DNA of 64,000 bases from Brevibacillus fulvus (GTDB lineage Bacteria > Bacillota > Bacilli > Brevibacillales > Brevibacillaceae): positions 64,501 to 128,500 of the forward strand of contig NZ_JAFBEB010000001.1 of the NCBI RefSeq assembly GCF_016908525.1, given 5' to 3'. Below, in pieces: positions 27,020-36,327 of this stretch (position 1 is the first letter of the stretch; each line of letters opens with the position of its first letter). The position numbers and the translations under genes are program-made. The notes beneath the pieces are model-generated. The model made no database searches, was not told the origin of the DNA, and saw only the letters and a list, made by a program, of their open reading frames with translations.

Positions 27020-27802
27020 CTCCGATTTAAGCCGTTTCAATTGGGCGACGATGATAAAGCTGACGATCACCAGCAGAAACCATGAACTGATTTTGCTGAC
27101 ATGCACGAGCTGCCAGCCTTGATCCTGGTTGGGATATCGCCACGCTCCCAGCAAGGTGGCGATATTTTCGGCGATCCAAATAAAAAATCCGATCAACAAA
27201 TAGGAAAGGGCAAGCGGCAAGTGATAGTCGCTGCCCGCAACCCGGAAATGAACTTTGGCGCGCCAAAAAATCAGAAAGATCGCCAGCGTCAACAGCCAGC
27301 GGACATCCCAAATATAATGATGGGTGAAAAAATTCAAATAAATGCCGATGGCCAATGGCACCGTCAAACGGTAATCGGGCCACCGTTCCAAAGAGACGTG
27401 CAAACGCCGCCAAGCCTGACACAGATAACTGGCGACACTCGCATACATAAATCCGCTGTACAGCGGGACTCCAAACCATTTCGTGTAGGCCGCCTCCGGA
27501 TAGGACCATGAACCCATATGAACCTTGAACAGTTCCAGCGTTAATCCCAACAGATGGAAGACGGAGATCACCTTCAGTTCGTCCCGTGTTTCCAGACCGC
27601 TGCGAACCATTGCATACTGAAACAGCAAACAGAGCAGCAGCAGCAGGTCATAGCGGGGCAGACCAGGGATCGCGACGAGCCGGGAGAGTCCCAAAATGGC
27701 AAAAATAAAAACAGCAAACAGGCAAGATAAAGCTTCCTGGTAACCAAAATGAAGCAAAAAGTAAACCCAACGCTTGATCTTGCCCGATAGAAAAGAAAAA
27801 AT
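26849..27802 (-). CDS. yoaT: DUF817 membrane protein (YoaT-like), probable AUU start
   Basis: A polytopic membrane protein with about eight helices. The family core begins LLHFGYQEALSCLFAVFIFAIL. No ATG, GTG or TTG lies between the end of the upstream sseA and this core except a TTG at 27757 without ribosome site. A perfect AAGGAGG at 27811-27817 is followed, 8 nt on, by an in-frame ATT at 27800-27802; that start gives 317 residues. The last ~55 residues are a polar tail antisense to the MFS gene. Function of DUF817 is unknown. Confidence 0.8.
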   Translation of the reverse strand: MFSFLSGKIKRWVYFLLHFGYQEALSCLFAVFIFAILGLSRLVAIPGLPRYDLLLLLCLLFQYAMVRSGLETRDELKVISVFHLLGLTLELFKVHMGSWSYPEAAYTKWFGVPLYSGFMYASVASYLCQAWRRLHVSLERWPDYRLTVPLAIGIYLNFFTHHYIWDVRWLLTLAIFLIFWRAKVHFRVAGSDYHLPLALSYLLIGFFIWIAENIATLLGAWRYPNQDQGWQLVHVSKISSWFLLVIVSFIIVAQLKRLKSELLSRPADHAELQQTEQTASHQDKEGNKKSVMQVVNKPGDKRTETGANRQDSGKQTE

Positions 27803-27843
27803 GGAGAAAACCTCCTTTATGTTTCCGCGATTGCCGGAGATGG

Positions 27844-28677
27844 CTACTCCTCTCCGGTGGCAATCGGATTTTGTTCGTAGCTGATCCAATCGCTCCAACT
27901 GCCGGCATACAATCGTGCGTCTGTCCGTCCGATCTGATGCAGCGCCAGAAGATTCACACAAGCCGTGATGCCGGAACCGCAATAAACGATCAATGGGCGA
28001 TCAGCGAGCGAGGCGAAGCGTTCTTGCAGTTCAGCCAGAGGCCGCATCGTCCCGTTTTCGCGCAAATTGTCTTTATAGAAGTAGTTGACTGCACCGGGAA
28101 TGTGACCCGCCTTGACATCAAGCGTCTCGACTTCGCCGCGGTAGCGCTCGCCGGCCCGAGAGTCCAGCAGCGCCGTTTCCGGCTGTCTTTCCTGCACATC
28201 TTTTACGGTCGCCAGCATCCATGTCTGCGGCTTGGCGGTGAAAACGCGTGGCGCCGGCGTCGTTACTTCCTGCGTAACCGGGCGTCCTTCCCGTTGCCAA
28301 GCCGCAAAACCGCCGTCCAGTACGGCTGCTTTGTCATGTCCCATATAGCGAAGCAGCCACCAAAGACGCGCGGCCATCGAAAGGTCCTGACCGTCATAAA
28401 CGACGACGGTGACCCGCTCGTCGATGCCGGCTTGCGAAAACAGGCGGGTAAGCGCGGCCTGGTCCGGAAGCGGATGGCGTCCGCCATGGGCTGCTTTGGC
28501 AGCGGATAAGTCTTGTTCCAGATGAAAATACAGCGCGCCGGGGATATGAGCTTGAACATAGTCGGCAATTCCCTGATCCGGTTTGCCCATTTGAAAACGG
28601 CAGTCGATCACAACAAGGTCGGTGTCATGCAAATGCTGTTCGAGCCAGTCGGTGCTGACAAGGTTTTGCTGCTGCAT
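27844..28677 (-). CDS. sseA: Sulfurtransferase, tandem rhodanese (3-mercaptopyruvate type)
   Basis: 277 residues with two rhodanese domains; the second carries the catalytic Cys in VYCGSGITA (about residue 235). CGSG(V/I)TA is the loop of 3-mercaptopyruvate sulfurtransferases, against CRKGVTA in thiosulfate enzymes. ATG at 28677 (MQQQNL) follows AAAGAGGGG. The following yoaT gene begins 41 nt after the stop, probably the same transcript. Confidence 0.92.
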   Translation of the reverse strand: MQQQNLVSTDWLEQHLHDTDLVVIDCRFQMGKPDQGIADYVQAHIPGALYFHLEQDLSAAKAAHGGRHPLPDQAALTRLFSQAGIDERVTVVVYDGQDLSMAARLWWLLRYMGHDKAAVLDGGFAAWQREGRPVTQEVTTPAPRVFTAKPQTWMLATVKDVQERQPETALLDSRAGERYRGEVETLDVKAGHIPGAVNYFYKDNLRENGTMRPLAELQERFASLADRPLIVYCGSGITACVNLLALHQIGRTDARLYAGSWSDWISYEQNPIATGEE

Positions 28678-28774
28678 GGAATCCCCTCTTTCCAATCTTT
28701 TTTCCTTAAATGATAGCAGATTCACTGACACTGGGATACAATTACCTTAAAAAAGCAGGAAAAGGAGAAACAAC

Positions 28775-29317
28775 ATGAAGCGTGTAGCAAGCTATTTCTT
28801 GCAGGGATTGCTGTATGTCATCCCGCTGGCCGTGACCGTTTACATTCTGTATAAAATATTTGAGATCGTCGATGGATTTCTCGGCTTGAAAATACCGGGC
28901 GTCGGATTCGTCATTACGATTTGCGCGATTACCTTGATCGGGTTTCTTGCTTCCAATGTTTTGACCAGACGATTGATCTCCTGGATTGATCATCTGTTCG
29001 AAAAGGTGCCGTTTATCAAGTTGATCTATACTTCCCTGAAAGATTTGATCGGAGCGTTTGTCGGGGAGAAAAAAAGCTTTGACAAGCCGGTGCTGGTCTC
29101 GCTCACGCCAAATGGCTCGGCCAAAGCGATCGGATTTATTACCAAAGAAAGCATGGAAAGTTTCGGGTTGATTGGGCATGTCGCCGTCTACTTGCCCCAG
29201 TCTTACAATTTCGCCGGCAACCTGCTGATTTTTCCCGAAGAGCAAGTGCAACCACTGGAAATTGACAGTGCGGAGGCGATGGCTTTTCTCGTTTCTGGCG
29301 GGGTATCGGGCCGGTAA
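28775..29317 (+). CDS. DUF502 membrane protein
   Basis: 180 residues. Two N-terminal membrane helices (about 8-28 and 45-62) precede a soluble C-terminal domain. The motif PFIKLIYTSLKDLIGAFVG and the GFIT...VAVYLPQSYNFAGNLLIFP region are typical of DUF502. AAAAGGAG precedes the ATG. Molecular role unknown. Confidence 0.9.
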   Translation: MKRVASYFLQGLLYVIPLAVTVYILYKIFEIVDGFLGLKIPGVGFVITICAITLIGFLASNVLTRRLISWIDHLFEKVPFIKLIYTSLKDLIGAFVGEKKSFDKPVLVSLTPNGSAKAIGFITKESMESFGLIGHVAVYLPQSYNFAGNLLIFPEEQVQPLEIDSAEAMAFLVSGGVSGR

Positions 29318-29340
29318 TCGCCGAAAAAAACCAAAAGATC

Positions 29341-29370
29341 CTGTTGTCACCTTGACAGCGGAGCTTTTTC
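29341..29370 (+). terminator. Weak terminator after the DUF502 gene
   Basis: A 9-bp stem with two wobbles (29341-29349/29353-29361), 3-nt loop and CTTTTTC tail. Confidence 0.45.
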
Positions 29371-29373
29371 GTT

Positions 29374-29808
29374 CTATGCTTTCAAATATTTTTCGTAGGG
29401 TGCATAGTTGATCTGTTTGTTGGTTAAATGCTGAATTAACCACTTATGGTCACGCTTCGGGGTCGCCATTATATATCCTTTTATAATCAGCTCGGTAGTA
29501 ATGGCGTCGGCTTTGCTTTCCAAGGCCAGCTGACCGATTTTGGCGGCGATGCTTCTTTTGGCAACATCGCGAAACAGCTGCGGGACGGGCTCTACCAGTT
29601 CATTTAGAAATTCCCGTGTTTCATCGTTCCACAACGAGCGGGTTTGTTCGATATAATAATCTTGCCAGTCCAAATCCGATTTTCCATCCTGCTTCGGCAT
29701 GGATTTGAGAAATTTCCGGAACATGAAATAGCCGCCGATGGCGAACAATCCGACGAGAACAAACATCCATGCGACGATAAACAGGGATAACGACCATGAC
29801 ATTTGCAT
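29374..29808 (-). CDS. DUF2621-like membrane protein (YneK-like)
   Basis: 144 residues. One N-terminal membrane helix (about 5-30: LSLFIVAWMFVLVGLFAIGG) followed by FRKFLKSMPKQDGKSDLDW and a helical soluble domain ending YAPYEKYLKA. The pattern resembles the YneK/DUF2621 family. Function unknown. Convergent to the DUF502 gene. Confidence 0.75.
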   Translation of the reverse strand: MQMSWSLSLFIVAWMFVLVGLFAIGGYFMFRKFLKSMPKQDGKSDLDWQDYYIEQTRSLWNDETREFLNELVEPVPQLFRDVAKRSIAAKIGQLALESKADAITTELIIKGYIMATPKRDHKWLIQHLTNKQINYAPYEKYLKA

Positions 29809-29982
29809 CTGACACTTTCCACCTCAATACGAAATCGTTTACTTTGAAGTTTAGCTGATTTTTGCTTTTCCAACAAGCGGCGAGATCGATTGCACTTTCA
29901 AAGCGATTTTTTCAGTTTGCCCTTCCCAATCGGGTATGCAATTTAGTATGATAAAAGACAAAGCATAAAGGAGTTGACGGCT

Positions 29983-30360
29983 ATGTTCAAGCTTGGACAA
30001 CGCGTCATAATCGTTGCTGACTCCTATGAGCAAGGCCTTCCTCTTGGTGAGCATGCATATATTATTGGTCGCGATCGGAATCCGGACAGCGTTTTTCAAT
30101 GGATCGTTCGTATTCCGAAAATTGATAAGCATTTTCAAATTGTCGAGGCAGATATCGCCTTAGAGGAAACGTTATTAGAGCAAGAAGCCGAACGTGTGCA
30201 ACGTGAGACTCTGCTTGATTACGCTCTTGCTACACGCAACGAGGCGCTTTTTCGACAAGTGATGGGAATACAATCTGATTCTGCGGAGGAATCAGGTGAT
30301 TCAATCAAAGAATCTACGGAAGAATTCATTCGTAAAGTAAACATCAAGGCGTGGATTTAA
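29983..30360 (+). CDS. IDEAL-domain-like protein
   Basis: 125 residues. ATG at 29983 with AAAGGAG at proper spacing. A beta-rich N-terminal part (FKLGQRVIIVADSYEQ...) precedes a helical segment ETLLDYALATRNEALFRQV that resembles the short IDEAL motif found in Bacilli regulatory proteins. A polar acidic tail follows. The base composition is more AT-rich than the neighbours, hinting at a different history. Family assignment is tentative. Confidence 0.65.
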   Translation: MFKLGQRVIIVADSYEQGLPLGEHAYIIGRDRNPDSVFQWIVRIPKIDKHFQIVEADIALEETLLEQEAERVQRETLLDYALATRNEALFRQVMGIQSDSAEESGDSIKESTEEFIRKVNIKAWI

Positions 30361-30375
30361 GACGTCACCACTCAG

Positions 30376-30406
30376 AGCGATTTCCCAAAAGGAGATCGCT
30401 TTCTTA
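30376..30406 (+). terminator. Terminator
   Basis: A 10-bp stem (30376-30385/30391-30400, one wobble), CAAAA loop and TTCTT tail. Confidence 0.65.
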
Positions 30407-30493
30407 TGTAACATGATACAATGGAATGGCTTATCAGATGATCATTCGGTTTGCTTTTTGGCAGAAAACGAAGAAAGAGGGATGACGGAACGG

Positions 30494-31444
30494 ATGTCTG
30501 AAGAATATATCACGTTTACCAATGAACACGGGCATGCTGTACAGATGCCGCGTGCCGATTATGAAGAGAAGATCATTCCGTACAATCTGGAACGGTTTTG
30601 GGATGACCGGGAGTCATTGCGCCAATTTGCCGTGGACCTCGTTCGGGACAAGTTTACCGCCCATGCAGCGACGGCTGCGGACCGATTGCTGGAATTATAT
30701 GGCCCGATTGAATCCGCTCTGATCTTCCGCGCAGTCGTGTATATGCAAGCGGGCAAATGGGACAAGGCCAAGAAAAAAATCCGGGAAGCGATCGAACGTT
30801 ATCCCGACTCGGACACCGGTTATCTGAATCTGGCAAGAATTTTCGCTTATGAGGGCGACCATTTGCGAGCTTTGGAAACATTGGAACAAGTATTGTCCAA
30901 AGATCCCAACCATGAAACCGGGCTCAAATTATATGTAGAGAACTGCCTTAAGCTGGAGAAAAACGAGGAACTGTTGGACAAATTGCAGCAATGGGGAGAA
31001 AAAGAATCCGCTTGGCGGCCCCAGTTAACGATTGGACGGCTTGCGATGCAAGAGGGAAACTTGCTGCAAGCGATGCAATTTTTTTCGCAAGCATTGGAAC
31101 GAACCGTCGAAAGAGAAGCAGCATTGCTGGCGGTTACCGGTGAACTCGGGCAGGCGGGCTATGTTTATCAGCTGATCCAAATGTGTGAAAAGTACTGGCT
31201 GCCGACTTTTGCCCAGCCGTACATTGCCTTCAACTATGCCAATGCCTTGCTGGTTACCGACCAAAAAGCGAAGGCTCTCGCGATTTTGCGAGAATGTCAG
31301 CAGCATCTTCCGGAAGAAAAGAAAGAGATGGTTGATCAATTTATCGAACGCATCCCCGGCGCCAACGAGCAGCCGGTTATGACGGAACAACCGGCGGCAG
31401 CAGACGGGGAAGCAAAAAAAGCATGGTGGAAAATCTGGAAATAA
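30494..31444 (+). CDS. Tetratricopeptide-repeat protein
   Basis: 316 residues if started at ATG 30494; an ATG at 30482 is in frame but the AGAGGG site ends right against it, so the later start fits better. Four or more TPR-like helical pairs are visible from about residue 60 (ALIFRAVVYMQAGKWDKAKKKIREAI, then LNLARIFAYEGDHLRALETL). The C-terminal tail is Ala/Glu/Lys-rich and ends AWWKIWK. TPR proteins act as scaffolds; the partner is unknown. Confidence 0.82.
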   Translation: MSEEYITFTNEHGHAVQMPRADYEEKIIPYNLERFWDDRESLRQFAVDLVRDKFTAHAATAADRLLELYGPIESALIFRAVVYMQAGKWDKAKKKIREAIERYPDSDTGYLNLARIFAYEGDHLRALETLEQVLSKDPNHETGLKLYVENCLKLEKNEELLDKLQQWGEKESAWRPQLTIGRLAMQEGNLLQAMQFFSQALERTVEREAALLAVTGELGQAGYVYQLIQMCEKYWLPTFAQPYIAFNYANALLVTDQKAKALAILRECQQHLPEEKKEMVDQFIERIPGANEQPVMTEQPAAADGEAKKAWWKIWK

Positions 31445-31448
31445 AACA

Positions 31449-31478
31449 AAAACCCGAGATGTTTCTCGGGTTTTTTTG
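31449..31478 (+). terminator. Terminator after the TPR gene
   Basis: AAAACCCGAG and CTCGGGTTTT around a 6-nt loop, extended by a seven-T run. Confidence 0.85.
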
Positions 31479-31695
31479 CTTGGAGATAACGGCAAGCAAC
31501 GTGGGCCTGAAGATGCTTTGCAAAACATCTTGGGAACGGTCCGCCCCGCGAGCATATCGTCTTGTCTCTTGTCATACGTTACTGATGTAAGGCCGCACGC
31601 CTCGAAATGCATGACTATTCCCGCACTGTTGAGAGAAGAAAAGTGTGAGCAGATCATTTAAAGCACTGCTGCATGGACGTTCACAAAAATGCCAC

Positions 31696-31724
31696 TTGTT
31701 TTATAATTAGTATTAAATTATATT
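31696..31724 (+). promoter_or_regulatory. Promoter of the catalase gene
   Basis: TTGTTT (31696-31701), 17 bp, TATATT (31719-31724), in a strongly AT-rich stretch. The 220 bp upstream (31479-31695) holds nothing I can identify. Confidence 0.6.
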
Positions 31725-31740
31725 TAAATCAAATATTAAG

Positions 31741-31755
31741 TTATAATTATTACAA
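31741..31755 (+). promoter_or_regulatory. PerR box
   Basis: TTATAATTATTACAA matches the PerR operator consensus TTATAATNATTATAA at all but one position. It lies about 10 nt downstream of the expected transcription start of the catalase gene, where PerR-Mn/Fe would block transcription until peroxide oxidises it. Confidence 0.85.
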
Positions 31756-31782
31756 TTTATGAATTGCGGAGGGGAATATCGC

Positions 31783-33273
31783 ATGAGTGAAAAAGAAAAT
31801 CCGAAAAAAATGACGACCGCATTTGGGGCACCGGTAGCAAACGACGACAATTCGAAAACGGCTGGCGCCAGAGGTCCGCTGTTAATGGAAGATGTCTGGT
31901 TTTTGGAAAAAATGGCGCATTTTGATCGAGAAGTGATTCCGGAACGCCGGATGCACGCCAAAGGATCCGGCGCATACGGGACGTTTACCGTAACCCATGA
32001 CATTACGAAATATACAAAAGCGAAGCTGTTTTCCGAAGTTGGCAAACAAACCGATATGTTTATCCGCTTCTCCACAGTAGCCGGCGAGCGCGGAGCAGCG
32101 GATGCCGAGCGCGATATTCGCGGAACTGCGATGAAATTTTACACCGAAGAAGGAAACTGGGATCTGGTCGGGAACAATACGCCGGTCTTCTTTTTGCGAG
32201 ATCCAAAAAGATTTCCGGATTTGAACCATGTAGTGAAACGCGATCCCAAAACGAATATGCATAATGCCCAGTCCAACTGGGATTTCTGGACTTCGCTGCC
32301 CGAGGCGCTGCATCAAGTGACCATCACCATGAGCGACCGCGGTATTCCGGCAAGCTATCGCAATATGCATATGTTCGGAAGCCATACTTACAGCCTGTTT
32401 AATGCGAACAATGAGCGTGTGTGGGTAAAATTCCACTTCCTGACACAACAAGGAATCAAAAACCTGACCGATCAGGAGGCGCAAGAATTAATCGGAAAAG
32501 ACCGTGACAGCCATCAACGAGATTTGTACGAAGCTATCGAACGCGGCGATTATCCAAAATGGACGATGTACATTCAAGTGATGACGGAAGAACAAGCGAG
32601 AAATCTCCCTTACAACCCGTTCGATTTGACCAAAGTTTGGTATAAGAAAGATTTCCCGCTCATTGAAGTAGGGGTTGTCGAATTAAATCGCAATCCGCAA
32701 AACTACTTCGCCGAAGTCGAGCAGGCCGCATTCGCGCCGACAAACATCGTACCGGGGATTGGTTTCTCGCCAGACAAAATGCTGCAAGGCCGCCTGTTCT
32801 CTTACGGCGATGCGCAACGTTACCGATTGGGCGTAAATCATTGGCAAATTCCGGTCAACTATCCGAAAAATACGGAAAACTTCCATCCATATCACAGAGA
32901 CGGCGCGATGAGAATTTTCAATCCTGCTGAAGGAGGATCGGTATCGTACAGCCCGAACAGCTACGGCGAATGGCAAGACAGCAAGGAACATCAAGAACCG
33001 GCATTGGATTTGTTCGGCAATGCCGATTATCATGATTTCCGCCAAGATGACGATAACTATTATGAACAACCAGGCAAACTGTTCAATTTGATGCGCCCAG
33101 AAGAGCAGCAAAGATTGTTTGAAAACACTGCGCGCGCGATGCAAGGAACTACCAAAGAAATTCAAGTGAGACATATTGTCAATTGCTATAAAGCTGATCC
33201 GGCATACGGTGAAGGTGTCGCGAACGCGTTGGGCATTGCGATGAGCGAGATCGAAGCGGCGCTCGCGAAATAA
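31783..33273 (+). CDS. katA: Monofunctional haem catalase (clade 3-type)
   Basis: Breaks down hydrogen peroxide. 496 residues, the small-subunit class. Catalytic His58 in [12 protein letters not shown], Asn131 in [10 protein letters not shown], and the haem-ligand Tyr in [14 protein letters not shown] (about 340). The ATG at 31783 follows GCGGAGGGG. A PerR box and its own terminator make it an independent peroxide-stress gene. A second, manganese catalase is encoded at 41.5 kb. Confidence 0.97.
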   Translation: MSEKENPKKMTTAFGAPVANDDNSKTAGARGPLLMEDVWFLEKMAHFDREVIPERRMHAKGSGAYGTFTVTHDITKYTKAKLFSEVGKQTDMFIRFSTVAGERGAADAERDIRGTAMKFYTEEGNWDLVGNNTPVFFLRDPKRFPDLNHVVKRDPKTNMHNAQSNWDFWTSLPEALHQVTITMSDRGIPASYRNMHMFGSHTYSLFNANNERVWVKFHFLTQQGIKNLTDQEAQELIGKDRDSHQRDLYEAIERGDYPKWTMYIQVMTEEQARNLPYNPFDLTKVWYKKDFPLIEVGVVELNRNPQNYFAEVEQAAFAPTNIVPGIGFSPDKMLQGRLFSYGDAQRYRLGVNHWQIPVNYPKNTENFHPYHRDGAMRIFNPAEGGSVSYSPNSYGEWQDSKEHQEPALDLFGNADYHDFRQDDDNYYEQPGKLFNLMRPEEQQRLFENTARAMQGTTKEIQVRHIVNCYKADPAYGEGVANALGIAMSEIEAALAK

Positions 33274-33304
33274 AGTTTGACGTTATAAGCTGATCAATAC
33301 AAGA

Positions 33305-33359
33305 ACAGTCGCTTTCCCGGCTCCGCACAGGCGAGCAGCGGGTAAAGCGACTGTTTTCT
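33305..33359 (+). terminator. Terminator after katA
   Basis: An 11-bp outer stem (33305-33315/33344-33354) with an inner GCTC/GAGC stem, then TTTC. Possibly bidirectional. Confidence 0.7.
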
Positions 33360-33437
33360 TTCACGCAGAAAGTACCTTTGTGAGCCATTGCTTTCAATTA
33401 CATAAACAGGCGCGCTGCAGAATGAAATGACCGGCGT

Positions 33438-34244
33438 TTATTTGAACTGTTTCGTCAAGCGTTTCTCCAGATAGGCGACAGCCTGATACATCAATGTGGC
33501 GACGATCGCGATCACGGCAAGGGCGACCATCACCAGCGTGAAATTGAATACTTGAAAACCGTAAATGATCAAATAGCCGAGACCGATTTTTGATACGAGA
33601 AATTCGCCGACAATTACCCCGATCCAGGACAAACCGACATTTACCTTTAGGGTGGACACAATGGTCGGTATGCTCGACGGCAGGATGACCAACCGGAAGA
33701 TTTGCTGCTTGTTGGCACCAAACGTGCGCACCACTTTGATATAATTTTCGTTGACTTCCTTAAAGCTTGTATAGATCACCAAAGTGGTGACAATCACGGA
33801 AACCGTGCAAGCCATCGCGACAATCGAAACGAGTCCTGTGCCCATGCCCACAATAAACAGTGGTCCCAGCGCTACCTTGGGCATACTGTTGGCGATAACG
33901 AGATAAGGTTCGAGCACGCGGGAGAGAAAAGGGGACCACCAGATAATGATCGCGATGATCGTTCCCAGCAACGTACCCAACAAAAAACCGACGACGGTTT
34001 CAAACACCGTCATACCCACGTGGGGCAGCAGCGTGCCATCCCATAACTTTTCCCAAAACAACGCCCAAATTTTGCTGGGATAGCTGAAAATCAATACGTT
34101 GATCAAATTGAGCCGGGCCAGCCATTCCCACACGCCGAAAAAAAGCACCAATAGCAGAAGTTGCGAAAGATATACGAAGGTGCGTGTTTTGGCTTCATGC
34201 CGCAAATACGCCCGGTGAATCTCATTGATTTCATTTTGTTCCAT
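33438..34244 (-). CDS. ABC transporter permease (NitT/TauT/SsuC type)
   Basis: 268 residues with about six helices. The EAA-type loop linking to the ATPase is seen in [32 protein letters not shown] at 34244 (MEQNEINE) follows GGAGGCGGCG; the stop of the ATPase gene overlaps it by 14 nt. The last gene of a binding protein-ATPase-permease importer operon. Confidence 0.92.
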   Translation of the reverse strand: MEQNEINEIHRAYLRHEAKTRTFVYLSQLLLLVLFFGVWEWLARLNLINVLIFSYPSKIWALFWEKLWDGTLLPHVGMTVFETVVGFLLGTLLGTIIAIIIWWSPFLSRVLEPYLVIANSMPKVALGPLFIVGMGTGLVSIVAMACTVSVIVTTLVIYTSFKEVNENYIKVVRTFGANKQQIFRLVILPSSIPTIVSTLKVNVGLSWIGVIVGEFLVSKIGLGYLIIYGFQVFNFTLVMVALAVIAIVATLMYQAVAYLEKRLTKQFK

Positions 34245-35028
34245 CAATCGCCGCCTCCATTTCCTTCCAAACCTTGTGAAAAAGTTCAGAAAAGCTTTCA
34301 TGATTCCTGGCTTGAAATGGCAGCAAAGCGGAAATGGTTTTCGGTACTTCGAGTTCGCTGCTGATGCGTCCCGGATTACGGCTAAGGATATATACTTTAT
34401 CGCCCATCGCAATCGCTTCGGACAAATCGTGGGTGACCAAAACGGCTGTTTTTTTGTGACGCCGCAAGGTCAGAATAATCAAGTCTTCGAGTTTTAATTT
34501 GGTCTGATGGTCCAAAGCGGAGAACGGTTCATCGAGCAGCAGAATTTCCGGCTGGCAGGCGAGCGTACGAACCAATGCCACCCGTTGTCTCATCCCGCCG
34601 GACAATTGAGAGGGATAAGCATGGCGAAACTGGCTCAACTCCATTTCATTCAATAAATGCAGGGCGTACTCTTCCGTTTCCCGGTTCCGAATCCCTTGAA
34701 TGTCCAAACCAAGGAAAATGTTTTCCTCAATCGTTCGCCAATTAAATAAATAATCTTGCTGGAGCATGTAGCCGACCTTGCGGGAAGCGCCGCGTACTTC
34801 TTCGCCATCGATCAGAACTTTGCCGGCGGTTGGTTGTTCCAGTCCAGAAATCAAGGAGAGCAAGGTTGTTTTTCCGCAGCCACTCGGTCCGACCAGACAG
34901 ACAAATTCCCCTTCCTCTACGCGCAAGTCGATTCCTTGGACGGCCATAAACGCGTTTGTGGATGAAACATACAAATGAGTCACGTGATGCAATTGGATCT
35001 TTGCTGGTGAAGAAGGAACTTGGCTCAC
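34231..35028 (-). CDS. ABC transporter ATP-binding protein (NitT/TauT/SsuB type)
   Basis: 265 residues. Walker [11 protein letters not shown]-loop [12 protein letters not shown], signature LSGGMRQR, Walker B ILLLDEPF and switch His in VTHDLSEA are all present, so an active ATPase. It drives uptake through the adjacent permease. Small gaps on both sides indicate one operon. Confidence 0.95.
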   Translation of the reverse strand: MSQVPSSPAKIQLHHVTHLYVSSTNAFMAVQGIDLRVEEGEFVCLVGPSGCGKTTLLSLISGLEQPTAGKVLIDGEEVRGASRKVGYMLQQDYLFNWRTIEENIFLGLDIQGIRNRETEEYALHLLNEMELSQFRHAYPSQLSGGMRQRVALVRTLACQPEILLLDEPFSALDHQTKLKLEDLIILTLRRHKKTAVLVTHDLSEAIAMGDKVYILSRNPGRISSELEVPKTISALLPFQARNHESFSELFHKVWKEMEAAIDGTK

Positions 35029-35033
35029 GATGA

Positions 35034-36026
35034 TTACCTCCCTTCCATTGCGGTTTTGGCGAAGGTGGTGTTGACCAGTTTGTTGTAATCGGCCCGTTGC
35101 TTCAGTTCGCCGGCTTCATCCATAATATCCTGCAGTCGGTTCCATTCTTCTTCCTCCAAAATCGGATCAGAGGCGTAGGACCCTTGTTCAAGGTAACGTT
35201 TGATCGAACTTTCCAAAATGTCCATTTTGATTTCTTTGAAATAAGGAGCGATCACCTTGGCTGTTTCCGCCGGTGAATGGCTGGTTACCCATTGTTGCGC
35301 TTGATAAATCGCGTTGGTAAACTTTTGGATCGTTTCTTGATTTTTCTCGATATAGCTTTGTTTGGCCATAAACACGGTATAGGGGACTTTGCCGCTTTCG
35401 GTGCCAAACGAGGCAACGACCTTGCCGAGGCCCTCCTGTTCAAACTGGGACGCTTGCGGCTCAAACAATTGAACAAATTCGCCCGTACCCGATGCGAATG
35501 CAGGAGCCACATTGGCAAAATCAATGTTTTGCAACAGTTGCAAATCTTGGTGCGGATCAATCTGGTGCTGCTTCAGCACATATTCGCCGACCATTTGCGG
35601 CATTCCGCCTTTGCGCTGTCCAAGGAAAACCGTCCCTTTCAGTTGATCCCATGAAAAGTCGCCCTGCGTGCTGCGCGCAAACAGAAACGTTCCGTCGGTT
35701 TGCGTCAATTGGGCAAAATTGATTACGGTATCCGTTCCGCCTTCCTGGTCGACATAAATGCTTGTTTCCGAACCGACGAGAGCGACGTCAATCCCATCGG
35801 ACAGCAAGGCCGTCATCGTCTTGTCTCCGCCCCACGTTGTCGTCAGCTCCACGTCGAGACCCTGTTCTTTGAAAAAACCTTGTTCAATGGCTACATATTC
35901 CGGTGCATAAAAGAGCGAGCGGGTGACCTCTCCGATTCGCACTTTTTCCGAACCGCCGGAACAGCCAGCAAGCAATGTCGTAAATCCGAGACCGACTGCC
36001 AGGCCCAGTGACAGTAATGGTTTCAT
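35034..36026 (-). CDS. ABC transporter substrate-binding lipoprotein (NitT/TauT type)
   Basis: 330 residues from the ATG at 36026 with AGGAGG upstream. A signal peptide ends in a lipobox (TTLLAGCSGG). The GGDKTMTALLSDGIDVALVGSETSIYV stretch is the conserved ligand-binding-domain region of NMT1/SsuA-like proteins. Ligand unknown: sulfonates, nitrate-like anions, pyrimidine (thiamine precursor) or aromatic acids are all carried by relatives. No riboswitch is visible upstream. Confidence 0.9.
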   Translation of the reverse strand: MKPLLSLGLAVGLGFTTLLAGCSGGSEKVRIGEVTRSLFYAPEYVAIEQGFFKEQGLDVELTTTWGGDKTMTALLSDGIDVALVGSETSIYVDQEGGTDTVINFAQLTQTDGTFLFARSTQGDFSWDQLKGTVFLGQRKGGMPQMVGEYVLKQHQIDPHQDLQLLQNIDFANVAPAFASGTGEFVQLFEPQASQFEQEGLGKVVASFGTESGKVPYTVFMAKQSYIEKNQETIQKFTNAIYQAQQWVTSHSPAETAKVIAPYFKEIKMDILESSIKRYLEQGSYASDPILEEEEWNRLQDIMDEAGELKQRADYNKLVNTTFAKTAMEGR

Positions 36027-36327
36027 GGCAATTCCTCCTAGGCATTTGTCTATACAGACTATGCAGGTTCCGAAATAGGGGTGAATGTCACAGGGGGCAG
36101 ACAACAAATCAGCGCGAACGCCGAGCTGTCGTATACGATATGCATATTCAGCTGGCGAACGGGCGGAACAGGGGCAAACGAGGATAAGGCCGCAGCACGG
36201 GATAACGGCAAGCAGATTGGTTACATTATTAAATGGCTTGCGTGATGTAGGCAGCAAAGCCCCAACGGGCCAGCCACATTCACAACAAAAAGAAGCTGGT
36301 ATAGAAAGGAAAAGGGAGGAACTACGT
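36027..36327. other. Divergent intergenic region without recognised signal
   Basis: About 300 bp between the binding-protein gene (minus) and the flavoenzyme gene (plus). The plus-strand frame happens to be open through most of it, but a good ribosome site and GTG occur only at 36328. I see no riboswitch core or clear operator; promoters for both directions must lie here. Confidence 0.5.

Noticed and set aside
36085-36327. 81-codon N-terminal extension of the flavoenzyme gene
   Set aside because: The frame is open but without ribosome site; the sequence does not resemble the family, and GTG 36328 has a strong site.
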